The notes under the pieces are model-generated. The model was not told the origin of the DNA. It searched no databases and was given only the letters and a program-made list of their open reading frames with translations. From NCBI RefSeq assembly GCF_030272615.1, contig NC_081414.1, positions 770,543,653-770,603,652 of the forward strand: a DNA stretch of 60,000 nt. Direction: 5' to 3'. Below, piece after piece: positions 31,224 to 43,705 of the stretch (position 1 is the first letter of the stretch; each line of letters starts with the position of its first letter). The position numbers and the translations under genes are program-made. The DNA comes from Cryptomeria japonica. Its lineage: Eukaryota; Streptophyta; Pinopsida; Cupressales; Cupressaceae.

Positions 31224-32060
31224 CATATCTCACAAACGGCTAGGATATTGTGCATAAATTTTTTTTTTCAAGTTGAAGAACGTATCAAGAGCTCTCAATA
31301 CAAAATTTAGAATTTTTGGAGCACATTTTCATTTTCCATGAATTTTTTATGATTTCTCATAAAAAAATAATTTTGAGAGAAAATGAGAGAATTTTTTGGA
31401 TTTTATTACATTTTTGGAAATCACTTAGAATTATACACAGGATCTATTTTTTGTGATTTTAATTTTCATGCAAAATATTTTCCTAAAAATCGGATCTTTA
31501 AAAATTAGGGGTTTTCCTTATTTTGATCAGATCTCACAAACAGCTTCTAATTTATGCTTAAATTTTTTTATATAGGTCAGAAAAAGTATCAAAAGGATTC
31601 AATAAAAATTTCATATTTTTTGGATCAATTTTACAATTTAAATGAATTTTTTATGATTTCTCATAAAAAATTAATTTTGAGAGCAAATTAGTGAATTTTT
31701 TGGATTTTCTTACATTTTTGGAAATCTCTCAAAATTATACACATGATATATTCTTTTTTTTTTTTAATTTTATGCAAAATAATTCCTCAAAAATCAGATC
31801 TTTGAAAATTAGGGTTTTGCATTATTTTACTCATATCTCACAAACTACTTGGATTTGTTGCAGAAATGTTTTTATGCAGGTTTGGAAGACCATCTAGACT
31901 CTCCAATAAAAAATTTAGATTTTTTGGATCGATTTTGTATTTTATATGAATTTTTTATGATTTTTCATAAAAAATTAATTTTTGGAGAAAATTAGCAAAT
32001 TTTTTTGGATTTTCTTACATTTCTGGAAATCTCTTGAAATTTTATAGGTGTTATTTTTTT
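31224..32060. repeat. Leader tandem repeat, unit about 305 bp, 2.7 copies
   Basis: The phrase ATCTCACAAAC recurs at about 31228, 31533 and 31836, followed each time by the same order of blocks (ATTTTTTATGATTTCTCATAAAAAA, GGATTTTxTTACATTTTTGGAAATC, TCTTTxAAAATTAGGG). Copies are diverged. The third ends near 32060. Confidence 0.82.
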
Positions 32061-33605
32061 ATGATGAATCAAATCTTTGACTTGGTCAACAAAACACATT
32101 GTTGAAGGCCCCTATTTCACAAAGTCTTTTGGATCTAAAATTTACCTAACTTGTGTGCTTGCAGGAAGGGGTGATCATTTGAAACAATCCAAACTACTAA
32201 TAAATTTTTGTTGCAGGTCCTTGGCAAGGGTTTTTGGATTTTTATTGTGTGTCTTGTTTTCATAGACTAGCAAACACTTCAATTGGTGCACTAAAATTGA
32301 ATCATTGTCTTTTGTGTCTTGAGCAATAGGCTCTTTTTGTTTAATCTTTAGAGGGCCTATCTTCTCGTTTGGTCATTAGGACTACTAGTGAGAAGAGAAT
32401 GACCCAAGTGGTAGCAAAAGAAAATCCATCTTCTTCCAAACCACTATGAATAACATGTGTTGATTAGTTCATACTGACATTATGTCTTCCCATAAACCTG
32501 TTTGATCAAATTTATTTGATCAGTTGTAGGGTGTAACCCCTACCGGCTGGGAGCCTTCTGTATTTACAGAGCTAAAAGTGCCGCATGTATGGCCACATGA
32601 GTGGATGCCCTTACTAGCACCTTTTCATTTTAGAAGCCCAAATCCTTCTAGTTGTTGGGGCAAGAGGTCGGACCTCTGGTAGTGGCCCACACACATATGG
32701 TTCTTAGTAGAGATACAAATTTTGCCACGGGGAGTTTTCATGGGGACTGATGTTTGGTTGACCCGAGAAGTGAGTGCCGAGGGTGGAGCCAGTGAGGTCA
32801 AGCATCTAAGTATCCGCTCTAAATAGCGTAGCCTCGGGGGTAAAACCCCATATGGGATTAACAACTATTGTCTTGGCCAACCATAAGAATTATGCTTGAC
32901 TTATTTTAAACATTCAAACATTCAAGACCAAATAGAAAAACATTGTGTCTTTTGTGTCTTCAAGTGTATGCAAAACAATTTTACATCAAGCAACACACTT
33001 TTCTTGGAGTCATTGTCAGTCTAAACACTTGCAAACATTGAGTCCTCATCAACATTGTGTCCTCTTGTCATGAAAAATAGTCAAACATTCAGATTTGGTC
33101 ACAACCAACAACTTCACAAATTGGAAAAATTTTATAGTCCAGCAAACAAGAGCAATCAGTTTCAGAATTCTTGAGCTTCCTAGGTTGTTTCTCCAGGTTT
33201 TCATCTAGCATTCAACTTGTCTTTGGGTCTCACAAAGTCCATCATTGCTTTACATCTTGCATTAAATTTATATTTGTCTAAACTTGAGTCAAAAGGTCAC
33301 TTGCTTGTCCTCATCATACTTTGTTAACACACTACATACAACAACATTTTGCTAAGTGGTCCCTCATCAAGGTCTATCACCTTTGGGTCTCATTTGGTCT
33401 TACTTAGAGTCAAGGTCAACTTACCTCATCAAGAGAAACTATCCTCTCTTTGGAAGTCACACCTACTCTACTACATACATACTTGGTCTTACACTTGGGA
33501 CATTGCAAGTAAACCTCAGATTCATTTACATTCCATCCAACTCTTGGTCTTCCATACTTTTTCCATTTTCATCTAGTCTCACACATCTCAATCAATACCT
33601 AGTTA
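32061..33605 (+). other. Gag leader of element B
   Basis: About 1.5 kb without convincing coding frames. From 33200 it is pyrimidine-rich with repeated TCATCAAGG/TTGGTCTTAC words, a possible 5' untranslated region directly ahead of the gag ATG. Confidence 0.5.
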
Positions 33606-35947
33606 ATGGTTGAAACCCGTCTTCAAAAATCTAGGAGAGAAACTAAAGAGGCTCAAAAGTCCACAAACATGAGTTCTTATGAGTATGACAATGATATCTT
33701 TTTCAATTCTGATCATACTACATTACTTGACATGGATGCCTATAGAAACATTCGAAATGTTGAGAACATGGACACTACAAACAACAATGATACACACAAT
33801 GATGATATGGACAACTTTTCAGTACATTCAGCAGATGTGGAAGAATCAATTGTGGATCCTTGTTTCAATCGATTGGTTGAGGAAATAATGAGGAGGGATA
33901 GACAATACTTCTTACAAATGATGGCACAAAGTGGAGCCAAGATACCTCATGATTTTGACATGTCTCAAATAATGGAAAATCAACCTTTGCAACAACCTCA
34001 CTCCAACATGGATCAAAGGAGGCCTAATAGTGGAGGCAATAGAGGACCACATATGGTGCCTGAATCACCATTGTCTTTGTTTCAAAAACTAGAGGTCCCT
34101 TATGGTCAAGCATATGATACTCACCTTTGCAGACCATTATGGAAGTCTTATGCAGAAAAATATGCTTAATCACATACCAATGCTAAGGATCAACCACCAA
34201 AGCAATTAGATATTCAAAGGCATGCTCAAAATTTGCACACAAGGAAACCCCGCATCAAATTTGGGGGCAACACATTAGAACATGACATGCCTATAGAGTA
34301 TGGTATACATGGACAAAGCAGATATTCCATTCCTCATCACAACTCTATACCAAGTGGTCCTTATACATAACATCATTATAGACCTCCTCCATATGAACAT
34401 GTGTATGATCAATATCATCCATATATGCAACATGCTCCTCCTCCAATTGGTGCCTCAAGCATGGGGTATGGTTCAAGAAGTCGATCTCCACCTAAGAACA
34501 ATTTGGAACAACAAATCAGGGACTTACAAAAGAAAATGGAGGACATAAATACATTGAAGCCAACATACACAATGGGAGACATATGTCCTTATCCATTTGA
34601 CAAGAGCATTCCAATGCCTCCATTTCCTACACACTTTGTAACACCTAAATTTGATAAGTATAGAGGAAAAGGGGATCCTAAGGCACACATAAGACAATTT
34701 TTCACAGCTTGCATTGAGATAGCAGCAGAAGAGACATATTTGATGAGATTATTCCCACAGAGCCTAGGCGATCAAGCTATGGAATGGTTCTCCCAACTTC
34801 CACCTAGTATTAAGTCATAGGGTGACTTAGCAGAGGCATTTATTCAACATTTCTCCTACAACATAGAGACAGACATATCAGTCACTACTTTGTGCAACAC
34901 CAAGCAAAAAGATGGAGTCTTTTTCATCATTTTTACAAAGATGGAGGAATCTAGCTAGCAGATGCTCTTGTGAAATTCCACAAAAACAAATGGTAGAGAT
35001 GTTCACCCAAAATGTTAACAAAGACATTGGCTATGATCTAAGGAAAGCTTGTTTGTCCACCTTCAAGGATGTCATTGAAAAAGGCTTAGCGATAGAAAAA
35101 GGTCCTAATTGAACAAGGAGTCATTAAGATATTCGAGGAAAACAAAGATGACTTTAAAGGAAAAGACAAGCCAAGATTTTCAAATAAAAACAAGAACACA
35201 GTCAATGATGGTGTTGTTGATGCCAATACAGTGCGACCCAAATTCATTTTTTCTAGATCCAATCAGGTGAATACTCAAACAACTTCTAAATCATGAAGGA
35301 AGTACACTCCATTGGGAGAACCACTTGAGTCAGTTCTCAAAAAGCTAGTGGCAAACAAGGTAATCACTATTCCAGATTTTCCTCCATATGAACCAAAGGT
35401 TAAAACAAATTGGTGGAATGATGATGAATATTGTGAATTTCATAAGAGCAAAGGCCACAAGAAAGGAAATTGTCATCGACTGAAGAACATCATACAAGAT
35501 CTCATTGATAGAGGTGACATTGAGATTGAAGGACACTCATCCAATCAAGAACATGAAATGTTTAAGGAACCATTCCCAAAGCATGACAAAGGAAAAGCTA
35601 AAGCCACAGATGACCAAACCAACTATACCGGAGCATCTTATAACTATGATTCAACTGTCAATCACATTTCGATGGACAATTATGTCTCTACTGTTATCAT
35701 CAAGGACAAAACACCTGAGACTTCTACCCAAAGACCCAAGATAGTCCTAAAAGGCGTTGGATATTCTTTTGAAACTACCTCTGAATGTCATGTTACAACC
35801 CGTCGAGGTAAAATCACTTTGCAAGGTGCTCCATCTAAAAACACTACTTCCTCATCAACCAAGCCTGAGTATGACCTTGTAGAACAGTTAGGGAAGACAC
35901 CCGTGCTCATCTCCATCCTTGAGCTCTTACGCATATCTCCCGCACAT
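33606..35947 (+). pseudogene. Ty3 Gag of element B, broken
   Basis: The ATG at 33606 opens a 187-codon frame with an Asn/Asp-rich N-terminus. After stops near 34167 and 34368 the same frame resumes (34401-34820) with a short coiled segment (NNLEQQIRDLQKKMEDI) and the gag core (KFDKYRGKGDPKAHIRQFF, QAMEWFSQLP). A frameshift near 34916 leads to SFSSFLQRWRNLASRC and MVEMFTQNVNKDIGYDLRKA. After another break, 35312-35947 holds the CCHC-like knuckle YCEFHKSKGHKKGNC (about 35428-35472) and the linker to protease. The text stops at the insertion of copia C and resumes at 41949. Domain order equals that of the gag at 11355-13862. Confidence 0.85.
35943..35947. repeat. Target site duplication CACAT of copia C (left)
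   Basis: It matches CACAT at 41949-41953 exactly. Confidence 0.92.
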
Positions 35948-36840
35948 TGTAAGGAAGTTAAGTAGCGGAAACAACTTCCTACACTAACCTTGAGAGGAGG
36001 GTAATGCAAAACTTTTTCAGATCATTACAACAGTTACAGCAAATAGAAATAGATATAATAGCATTCATACCACAACACAGTGATTTACGTGGGGAAAACC
36101 CTTTCGGGAGAAAAACCCCACCCTCCAAAAGCAGCTCAATATTTTATTCAGCAATCAAAACAGATTACAACATACTTGCAGAGCAAGCTCTTCGTAGGAG
36201 TACCACTAATCAAAGATTCAGAGGCAACTCAATAGCCATAAGACTCTTACACCCCACCTCTATCTCACACACCTCATAAATAGGAGATACAATACAAGAA
36301 ACCGTCAAACGGTATTACAAAACCATGGGCTAAAACCACCCAATAAGGTGTAGCCGACCTTATCTCCCTTCTATATGTCCTATGACATGTTAAAGCACAC
36401 ATCAACACGTGTCGCTCCCTTTTACAGCTCATTTATGTATCCGATACAAATTATTTTTCCTATTTCAGGAGTACAAACTTTTGGAGGCCATAACTTGAGA
36501 ACCGGGTGTCCGATTGACAAACCGTTTGAAGCACCGGAAAGCTCGCGAAGTGCTCTATCACCTCGTAACCAGATTTGCTAGTTACGGCCACTTTTCAGGG
36601 CATTTCAAAGCCTCTAAAGTCTCCAAAATTAAGTTTAAATATTTTATTGCACCCCTCTAAGACGAAAACTTTAATATCTTCAAAACTAGCTGTGACCTTG
36701 CGAAGAAACTTTACCGGAATGCTTATCTAGCCAACTAGAAGCTTCAGGGAGAGTTTCGCACCATTTCATGCTCAAATAAAAACTTACTATAAATAGTAAC
36801 CTCGCATAAATGCAAGGTTGAGACACCATTTTTCCCAACA
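35948..36840 (-). repeat. 3' LTR of copia C
   Basis: 893 bp, starts TGTAAGGAAGTT and ends TTTTTCCCAACA on +. It pairs with 41065-41948 and differs from it mainly by C/T and G/A changes, often at CpG. Confidence 0.95.
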
Positions 36841-36855
36841 AATCTCCCACTTGTC
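36841..36855 (-). promoter_or_regulatory. Polypurine tract of copia C
   Basis: + bases AATCTCCCACTTGTC read GACAAGTGGGAGATT on the element strand, directly before the LTR start TGTTGGG. Confidence 0.8.
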
Positions 36856-36896
36856 GAACACCTTGCAAGAGCGGAAGGGAATGTCAACACAATGAA

Positions 36897-38690
36897 TCAA
36901 TTGCTAGGGGCCATAAGGCCCATAGACTCTGAACACCATCTGAACTTCTCTGTGCTCACAGCCTTAGTTAAAGCATCTGCAACATTCATCAAAGTTTCCA
37001 CCTTAACCAACTTCACCCTACCATCTTCGACCATATCTCTAACAAAATGATACTGAACATCAATATGTTTGGTCCGGGCATGAAATGTCGGGTTCTTAGC
37101 TAGGCTAATTGCACTCTGACTGTCACAATAAGCTGTCACTGTACCTTGTTTTATTCCAATATCCGAACATAGTCTCTTAAGCCAAATGGCCTCTTTACAA
37201 GCATGAGTAGCTGCCATATACTCTACTTCAGTAGTGGATAGAGCAACCACAGCCTGTCGCTTACTCATCCAACTAATTGCACCACCAAACAAAGTAAACA
37301 CATAAGCACTGGTGGATCTTCTGCTATCAATATCACCTGCCCAATCTGAATCCACATAACCATGGATATCAAGGGAAGTCATGTCTCCAACTGAATTACC
37401 ATGATAACACAAAGAATACTCTGAAGTACCCTTCAAATATCTGAAGACTCTTTTGACTGCATCCCAATGAACTCTACCAGGATTAGACATATATCTAGAA
37501 AGTACTCCCACTGCTTGGGCAATGTCTGGTCTAGTACAGACCATAGCATACATCAAGCTTCCAACCGCACTCTGGTAAGGCACTCTGCTCATGTCTTCCA
37601 TCTCCAATGGGGATGTAGGACAATCTGAAATAGATAGTTTCGTTCCAACTGTAAAAGGAACATTCAATGGTCTACAATTCTGCATGTTGAACCTCTGTAA
37701 CACTGAATTCACATACTTACTCTGGCCTAGCCATAGCTTTCTGTTCACCCTATCTCTTCTAATTTCCATCCCAAGAATGTGCTTTGCTGCACCAAGATCT
37801 TTCATTTCAAATTTAGCAGCGAGCTGAGACTTCAGTTCTGAAATCATACCTTTCCCTTTACCAATGAATAACATATCATCAACATACAATGCAATGAATA
37901 AGAAATGATCACCATAAGATTTATAATAAACACAGTGATCTGATTTAGAACGTTCAAATCCCAAACTCAACACATATGTATCAAATTTCTGGTACCACAT
38001 CCTAGGACTTTGTTTGAGGCCAGACAAAGATTTCTTCAATTTACAGACCAAATTACTTTTGCCTTTCACCACATAGTGCTTTGGCTGTGTCATATAAATA
38101 TCTTCCTCCAAATCACCATGAAGGAAAGCAGTTTTCACATCCATTTGTTCAACCTCTAAATCATAAGCAGTAGCAATAGAAAGAAAAAATCTAATGGACG
38201 TCATTTTTGCAACAGGAGAAAATATCTCACCATAATCAACACCCTCAACCTGAGAGTAGCCTTTTGCAACCAATCTTGCTTTATACTTCTCAATGCTTCC
38301 ATCTGAACCAATCTTTTTCTTGAACACCCATTTACAACCAACAGGTTTTCGTCCTTCAGGCAATGGTACAAGATCCCATGTATCATTCTTTTTCAAGGCT
38401 GCCATTTCTTCCTCCATAGCAATCTTCCAGGATTCTGCATCATTCATACCTAATGCCTCTTCTACAGATTTCGGTTCATCCACACTAGTATTCAGAGCAA
38501 AAATACATCTCCAATCATCAGGTGAATACCTTTCAGGTGGTTGTCTATGTCTTGTAGACCTTCGAACAAGCTGAGTTGGAGGTTCTTCCTCCTCTTCTAA
38601 AGATTCAGAGCTAGACGAGCTCTCCTCAAATTCTTGCCTATCTAGGGGTCTCGATTCAACTCTTTCAGGTGTAGAAGGAAGTTGAATCAC
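36897..38690 (-). pseudogene. Copia C reverse transcriptase and RNase H (C-terminal part of polyprotein)
   Basis: A 597-codon open frame begins after the stop at 38706-38708 in the same phase as the rest of the polyprotein. The RT fingers/palm start at about residue 90 (WKIAMEEEMAALKKNDTWDLVPLP), with QMDVKTAFLHGDLEEDIYM and the catalytic YVDDMLFIG. RNase H follows with GYVDSDWAGD, STTEVEYMAATHACKEAIWLKRL and TAYCDSQSAISLAKNP, giving the D-E-D set, and ends at MGLMAPSN. All catalytic positions seen are intact. This segment alone has no stop, but it cannot be made from its own start in the usual gag-pol way because of the upstream nonsense codons. Confidence 0.93.
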
Positions 38691-38705
38691 ATCTTCTTTT
38701 TTAGT

Positions 38706-40940
38706 CTATTCTGGCTGCAATGTAACAGAAGGAGACTTAATTTCTCTAAAAATAACACTTCTACTATGAATTACCTTTTGTGCAACAGGGTCCCAAAGCT
38801 TGTATCCTTTCACACCATAACTATACCCGATGAAGATACATTTCACAGCCTTGTTCTCCAACTTTGTTCTTTTCTCCTTTGGCACATGTGCATATGCCTC
38901 ACAACCAAAAACTCTAAGATGTCTCAATGAAGGCTTGTGACCTGACCATGCTTCCATAGGCGTTTTATCAACAAGGGCTGATGTAGGAGACCTGTTAATC
39001 AGGTAGCAAGCAGTGGCAACAACTTCAGCCCAAAACTTTTGTTCGAGACTAGCACCACTCAACATACTCCTAGCCTTCTCCATCAGTGTCCTGTTCATTC
39101 TTTCTGCAACTCCATTCTACTGTGGAGAATATGGAGTTGTCTTTTGCCTATTAATTCCATAGTCTTTACAGAATCTATCAAAATCATTAGAGCAAAACTC
39201 ACCGCCATTATCAGTTCTCAAACATTTTATTTTCTTTCCAGTCTGCAACTCAACCATTGCTTTAAATTCTTTAAAATGACTAAAAACTTCAGATTTACTC
39301 TTTAGAAAATATACCCATGTCCTTCTACTAAAATCATCAATAAATGAAACATAATATGTGGATTTTCCAATCGAAGAGACATCTACTGGACCAAACACAT
39401 CAAAATGGATAAGATCCAAAATACCACAAGTTTTATGAGAACTCGAGTAAAACTGAACGCGGTTTTGTTTTCCATAAATGCAATGCTCACAGAAATCAAA
39501 GTCAAGATTACAATCATTCAAACCTTCAACAAGATTTTTATTTTTCAAGGTCCTTAGACCCTTTTCTCCAATGTGGCCAAGTCTCTGGTGCCATAACATA
39601 GTCTTCTCTGCAGGTAACTTTGCTTCAGACGAAAGAGCACCCTTAGGTACCCAAAAACCATTTCCATCTGCTGAAGGTGAAACCTTCAAATCTTCTAGTG
39701 AAGTATCCGCAGATTTACTTTTTACAGAAGTGCTATTACACTCAACAGTGTATGCTTCAAGCTTATACAAAGTGCCAAACCTGACACCTCTAGCAACTAC
39801 CATAGCACCCTTAATCATCTTACATCCCGTTTCAGAAAAGACTACCTGCACACCCGCATCTATCAGTTTGCTCACAGATAACAGGTTTCGTTTTAATCCA
39901 GGGATATGCAGCACACCATTAATCCTTTTTATTCTACCATCAGAAAACCTGATTCTAACTTTACCTCGACCAACAATGTCTAGAGGTGAATCATCACCCA
40001 AGTACACCTTACCTCCATTAAATCCTTCATATTCAGAAAACCAATTTCTATTAGAAGTCATATGAAAAGATGCACCTAAGTCAATTAGCCAGGCATCATT
40101 ACCTGCATGAGTTGCCAAAGCCGTAATAAATGCATCGCCATCTTCCTTGTCGGACTCAGAATCAGAATCGAACTTTTTCTTTTTCTTATTCTTTTCTTCT
40201 TTGCAGTCCTTATGGATGTGGCCCGGTTTACCGCAATTCCAGCAAATGACTTTGGACTTTCCAGGAGATTTCGATCTCCCTTTGGATTTGGACTTGTTGC
40301 GCTTCTCATTCTTCTTGCCTTTCTCCTTAGGTCTTCCACGAACGGTTAGGGCTTCCTTTGAACTGATGGATACCTTCCTTCGCATCTCTTCACCAAGTAG
40401 GGCACCCACCACATCTTCAGATTTCAAAACAATAGAAGTACTACCGATAGCCATAACAAGAGAATCCCACGAATCAGGCAAAGAACAAAGCAAGATCTGA
40501 CATTTCTCCTCCTCGTCCATCTTAACACCGACGGATACTAATTGAGCCACCAACATATTGAATGCTTCCAAGTGGTCTGCAATTCGTCCACCCTCTTCCA
40601 TCTTCAAGGAATACAATTTCTTTCTTAAGAAAATTTGATTTAATAAAGATTTCACTTGATACATCTCACCAAGCTTAGTCCATAGCTTCTTTGCAGAGTT
40701 TTCTTCATGGACATTGATTAGAACAGAGTCTGCCAGGCACAGTCTGATTAGACCCTTGGCTTTTCGGTCCATAACATCATACTGAGCTGCCGCAGTAGGA
40801 TCTGAGGGCCTTTGGACATTCGCATCAATAGCATCCCAAAGATCTCAATCTATTAGTAGATCTTCCATCTTCAGCTTCCACATCTCAAAATTACTTCCAT
40901 TAAATTTCTCCACCTCTATTCTCCCTGACGAACTCGCCAT
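38706..40940 (-). pseudogene. Copia C gag, protease and integrase with three nonsense codons
   Basis: The frame starts at the ATG at 40940 (MASSSGRIEVEKFNGSNF). Stops are TGA at 40847-40845 (codon 32), TAG at 39119-39117 (codon 608) and TAG at 38708-38706 (codon 745); the frame never shifts. Gag of the UBN2 type spans residues 1-220, with a CCHC knuckle CWNCGKPGHIHKDC near 232-245. The protease active site near residue 285 reads WLIDLGASFHMT: Leu replaces the usual Ser/Thr. The integrase shows the HHCC finger (HQRLGHIG, CEHC), the core Asp in LIHFDVFGPVD, RTDNGGEF and the GYSYGVKGYKLW block. The nonsense codons and the Leu change are all explainable by single C-to-T or G-to-A changes. Confidence 0.92.
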
Positions 40941-41050
40941 CTGAATATTCCTGCAACAAGATCAAAAAGTGTCTTCTGCACAAGCTCCCACTCAAATCTG
41001 GATTAGTTAAAAAAACCCAACTGCCCACAATTGAAACCAAAGATGATCAG

Positions 41051-41062
41051 GCTCTGATACCA
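41051..41062 (-). promoter_or_regulatory. Initiator-Met tRNA primer binding site of copia C
   Basis: + GCTCTGATACCA is TGGTATCAGAGC on the element strand, the standard plant copia primer site, two bases inside the 5' LTR. Confidence 0.95.
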
Positions 41063-41064
41063 CT

Positions 41065-41948
41065 TGTAAGGAAGTTAAGTAGCGGAAACAACTTCCTACA
41101 CTAACCTTGAGAGGAGGGTAATGAAAAACTTTTTCAGATCATTACAACAGTTACAGCAAATAGAAATAGATATAATAGCATTCATACCACAACACAGTGA
41201 TTTACATGGGGAAAACCCTTTCGGGAGAAAAACCCCACCCTCCAAAAGCAGCTCAATATTTTATTCAGCAATCAAAACAGATTACAACATACTTGCAAAG
41301 CAATCTCTTCGTAGGAGTACCACTAATCAGAGATTCAGAGGCAACTCAATAGCCATAAGACTCTTACACCCAACCTCTATCTCACACACCTCATAAATAG
41401 GAGATACAATACAAGAAACCGTCAAACGGTATTACAAAACCATGGGCTAAAACCACCCAATAAGGTGTAGCCAACCTTATCTCCCTTCTAGATGTCCTAT
41501 GACATGTTAAAGCACACATCAACATGTGTCGCTCCCTTTTACAGCTCATTTATGTATCTGATACAAATTATTTTTCCTATTTCAGGAGTACAAACTTTTG
41601 GAGGCCATAACTTGAGAACCGGGTGTCCGATTGACGAACCGTTTGAAGCACCAGAAAGCTCGCAAAGTGCTCTATCACCTCATAACCAGCTATGACCACT
41701 TTTCAGGGCGTTTCAGAGCCTCTAAAGTCTCCAAAATTAAGTTTAAATATTTTATTGCACCCCTCTAAGACGAAAACTTTAATATCTTCAAAACTAGCTG
41801 TGACCTTGCAACGCAACTTTACCAGAATGCTTATCTAGCCAACCAGAAGCTTCAGGATGAGTTTCGCACGATTTCGTGCTCAAATGAAAACTTACTATAA
41901 ATAGTAACCTCGCATAAATGCAAGGTTGAGACACCATTTTTCCCAACA
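41065..41948 (-). repeat. 5' LTR of copia C
   Basis: 884 bp partner of 35948-36840; the length difference is mainly one 9-bp deletion near 41690. Confidence 0.95.
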
Positions 41949-42526
41949 CACATAAAGCCATTCTTGACAAAATCTTGAGAGACACCATCGTTCCTACTGA
42001 TCTGAACGTGGACTAGTTTCAAGCCATGGTGGGATACCTTTCCATTCCACACTCCCTTACATTCACAAAAGTCGATGATGCCTTCGTAAGTTAGCCACAT
42101 AATGCACCATTACACATTGAAGCCTTCATACACAAACATAGAATCAAACAAGTCCTGATAGATGGAGGAGCAAGTCTAAACATTTGTACATTGAGCACTA
42201 TTAAACAATTGGGATATTCTCACAAAGCTATAAATTCTACAAATAAAATCACCATCAAAGCATATGATGATGAAGAGCGTTCATCCAAGGGTATAGTTAT
42301 TTTACCTCTCAGAGTTGGGCCAGTTACAAAGGATGTGGTTTTTCAGGTCCTTGATCTAGATCTCACATACAACATACTTTTGGGACATCCTTGGATTCAT
42401 GAGATGAGCGCAGTACCATCTACATATCATCGATGTATCAAGTTTCCACACAATGGAGTTGAAGTGACCATCAAAGCTGACCCAAATCCATTCATATATT
42501 GTAACAATATGCGACCTAGATCATAA
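41949..42526 (+). pseudogene. Ty3 protease of element B
   Basis: The frame resumes after copia C with HIKAILDKILRDTIVPTDL and reaches the retropepsin active site VLIDGGASLNIC (about 42152-42188), where the Asp-Gly-Gly triplet is the form often seen in plant Tat-type Ty3 elements. The clean open part 42191-42526 contains KAYDDEERSSKGIVILPLRVG and NILLGHPWIHEM, the flap and second-half blocks. Stops near 42015 and 42091 interrupt the first part, and a stop at 42524-42526 ends it. Confidence 0.82.
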
Positions 42527-43429
42527 ATAACAATACCAGTCAATCGAGAGGCTATTCCATCTTCAACATATGTGGATCCAGAATTCTTGAAAGCTTCTAC
42601 ATCAAAACAAGCAGAGCACAAAGAAAATTTCAAGTTTAAAGACCTTGGATGTGGTGAGTATATCTTTCTTGTTGATCAACTCCCACTATCTCCTAAGGTA
42701 TTCAGTCAACAGGAACAATCTATAAACAATTTGCAAGGACTTGGGTATGAAGAACCTAGTGGTGTGGCTACTAAGTTCGAATGCAAATCTCCTCTAGTGG
42801 TGCAAGCAACTCTTGATATCAATAGTCCTAAGAGTGGTTCTAGAAAAGAATCTATTAAGCGTATCACTAGCCCTCTTGATAACTTACATAGCTTTACCAT
42901 ATCATCCACTCATTCCATTTCCACTCCACTTCCAGACTTGGATCAACAAGAATTCCAAAAGCCCTTACTCATTGGAGATCAAAAATCAAGATTTGAAAAG
43001 AAAAATCTATAAGTCAAAAATAAAGAAAAGTCCTTTAGTCCAAATGAAAATCAAAAGCTATTGGACTCTGCAAAAATCAAAGTCAAGGATAAAAATCCTA
43101 TGAAAGAAAAAGAACAAGAGATGATCTCCCCTAATACCAAAATAATTGGGGGCAAAAGTTCTACAATTTTAAGTCAAAAAGCATACTTGTTGATCCTAAG
43201 TCTCCATCATACTATCCTACTTTCACTTCATTTCACAATCATAAGCCTTCATCACTCATTCACTTGTTCCACACATCCTTTCCCTTCTGGCGATACATCA
43301 TGGACCTTTAATGGAGCTTCCTCAAGGGACTTTGTTATCAGGGATGCCCAAACTTCTTTAGGTGACACACATATGGGCCTACGTAGTCTACACACTAGTA
43401 ATTCTATCTCAGTTCCTTCATCAAGGAAG
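42527..43429 (+). other. Spacer replacing RT, RNase H and integrase core in element B
   Basis: The frame 42572-43012 (LGCGEYIFLVDQLPLSPK, then Ser/Lys-rich text) is open but matches no pol domain. It is a position-equivalent of the post-protease extension at 10431-11354, without visible sequence similarity. From 43013 to 43429 several short frames of low complexity follow. About 0.9 kb here stands in for the roughly 3 kb of pol expected. Confidence 0.6.
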
Positions 43430-43705
43430 ATAGTCACTCGAGCTACATATCATTCAGTCAAGGAACAATGCAATTACAATCACAAGGTAAAGCCTCACAC
43501 ATTTGAGGTAGGTGATTTGGTTCTCAGAGAAAACCCCAAAAATTAGCAAGACAGAGAGAAGAAGGGCAAGTTTGAACCAAATTGGCTTGGAACTTACATC
43601 ATTACAGTAGCATATGGATCTAGGGCATATCATCTCTCAACTATAGAAGGTGAACCTTTGGAGGATCCTATCAATAGCATGCACCTTCGTAGGTTCTACA
43701 CATAG
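43430..43705 (+). pseudogene. C-terminal end of Ty3 integrase in element B
   Basis: VKPHTFEVGDLVLRENPKN (to the stop at 43544-43546) followed by KFEPNWLGTYIITVAYGSRAYHLSTIEGEPLEDPINSMHLRRFYT (about 43570-43702) is the conserved end of Ty3 integrase, here without the catalytic core. It marks the right edge of the pol deletion. Confidence 0.82.

Larger units (their letters stand above)
35948..41948 (-). mobile_element. Copia element C, full length, nearly intact frame
   Basis: LTRs 35948-36840 and 41065-41948 start TGTAAGGAAG and end TTCCCAACA, flanked by CACAT. A perfect initiator-Met PBS (41051-41062) and a PPT (36841-36855) are present. The minus strand carries one polyprotein frame of 1348 codons (40940-36897) with no frameshift and three nonsense codons. 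I count about 28 substitutions and one 9-bp indel between the LTRs (about 3%), mostly transitions. It lies inside element B between gag and protease. Confidence 0.96.
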
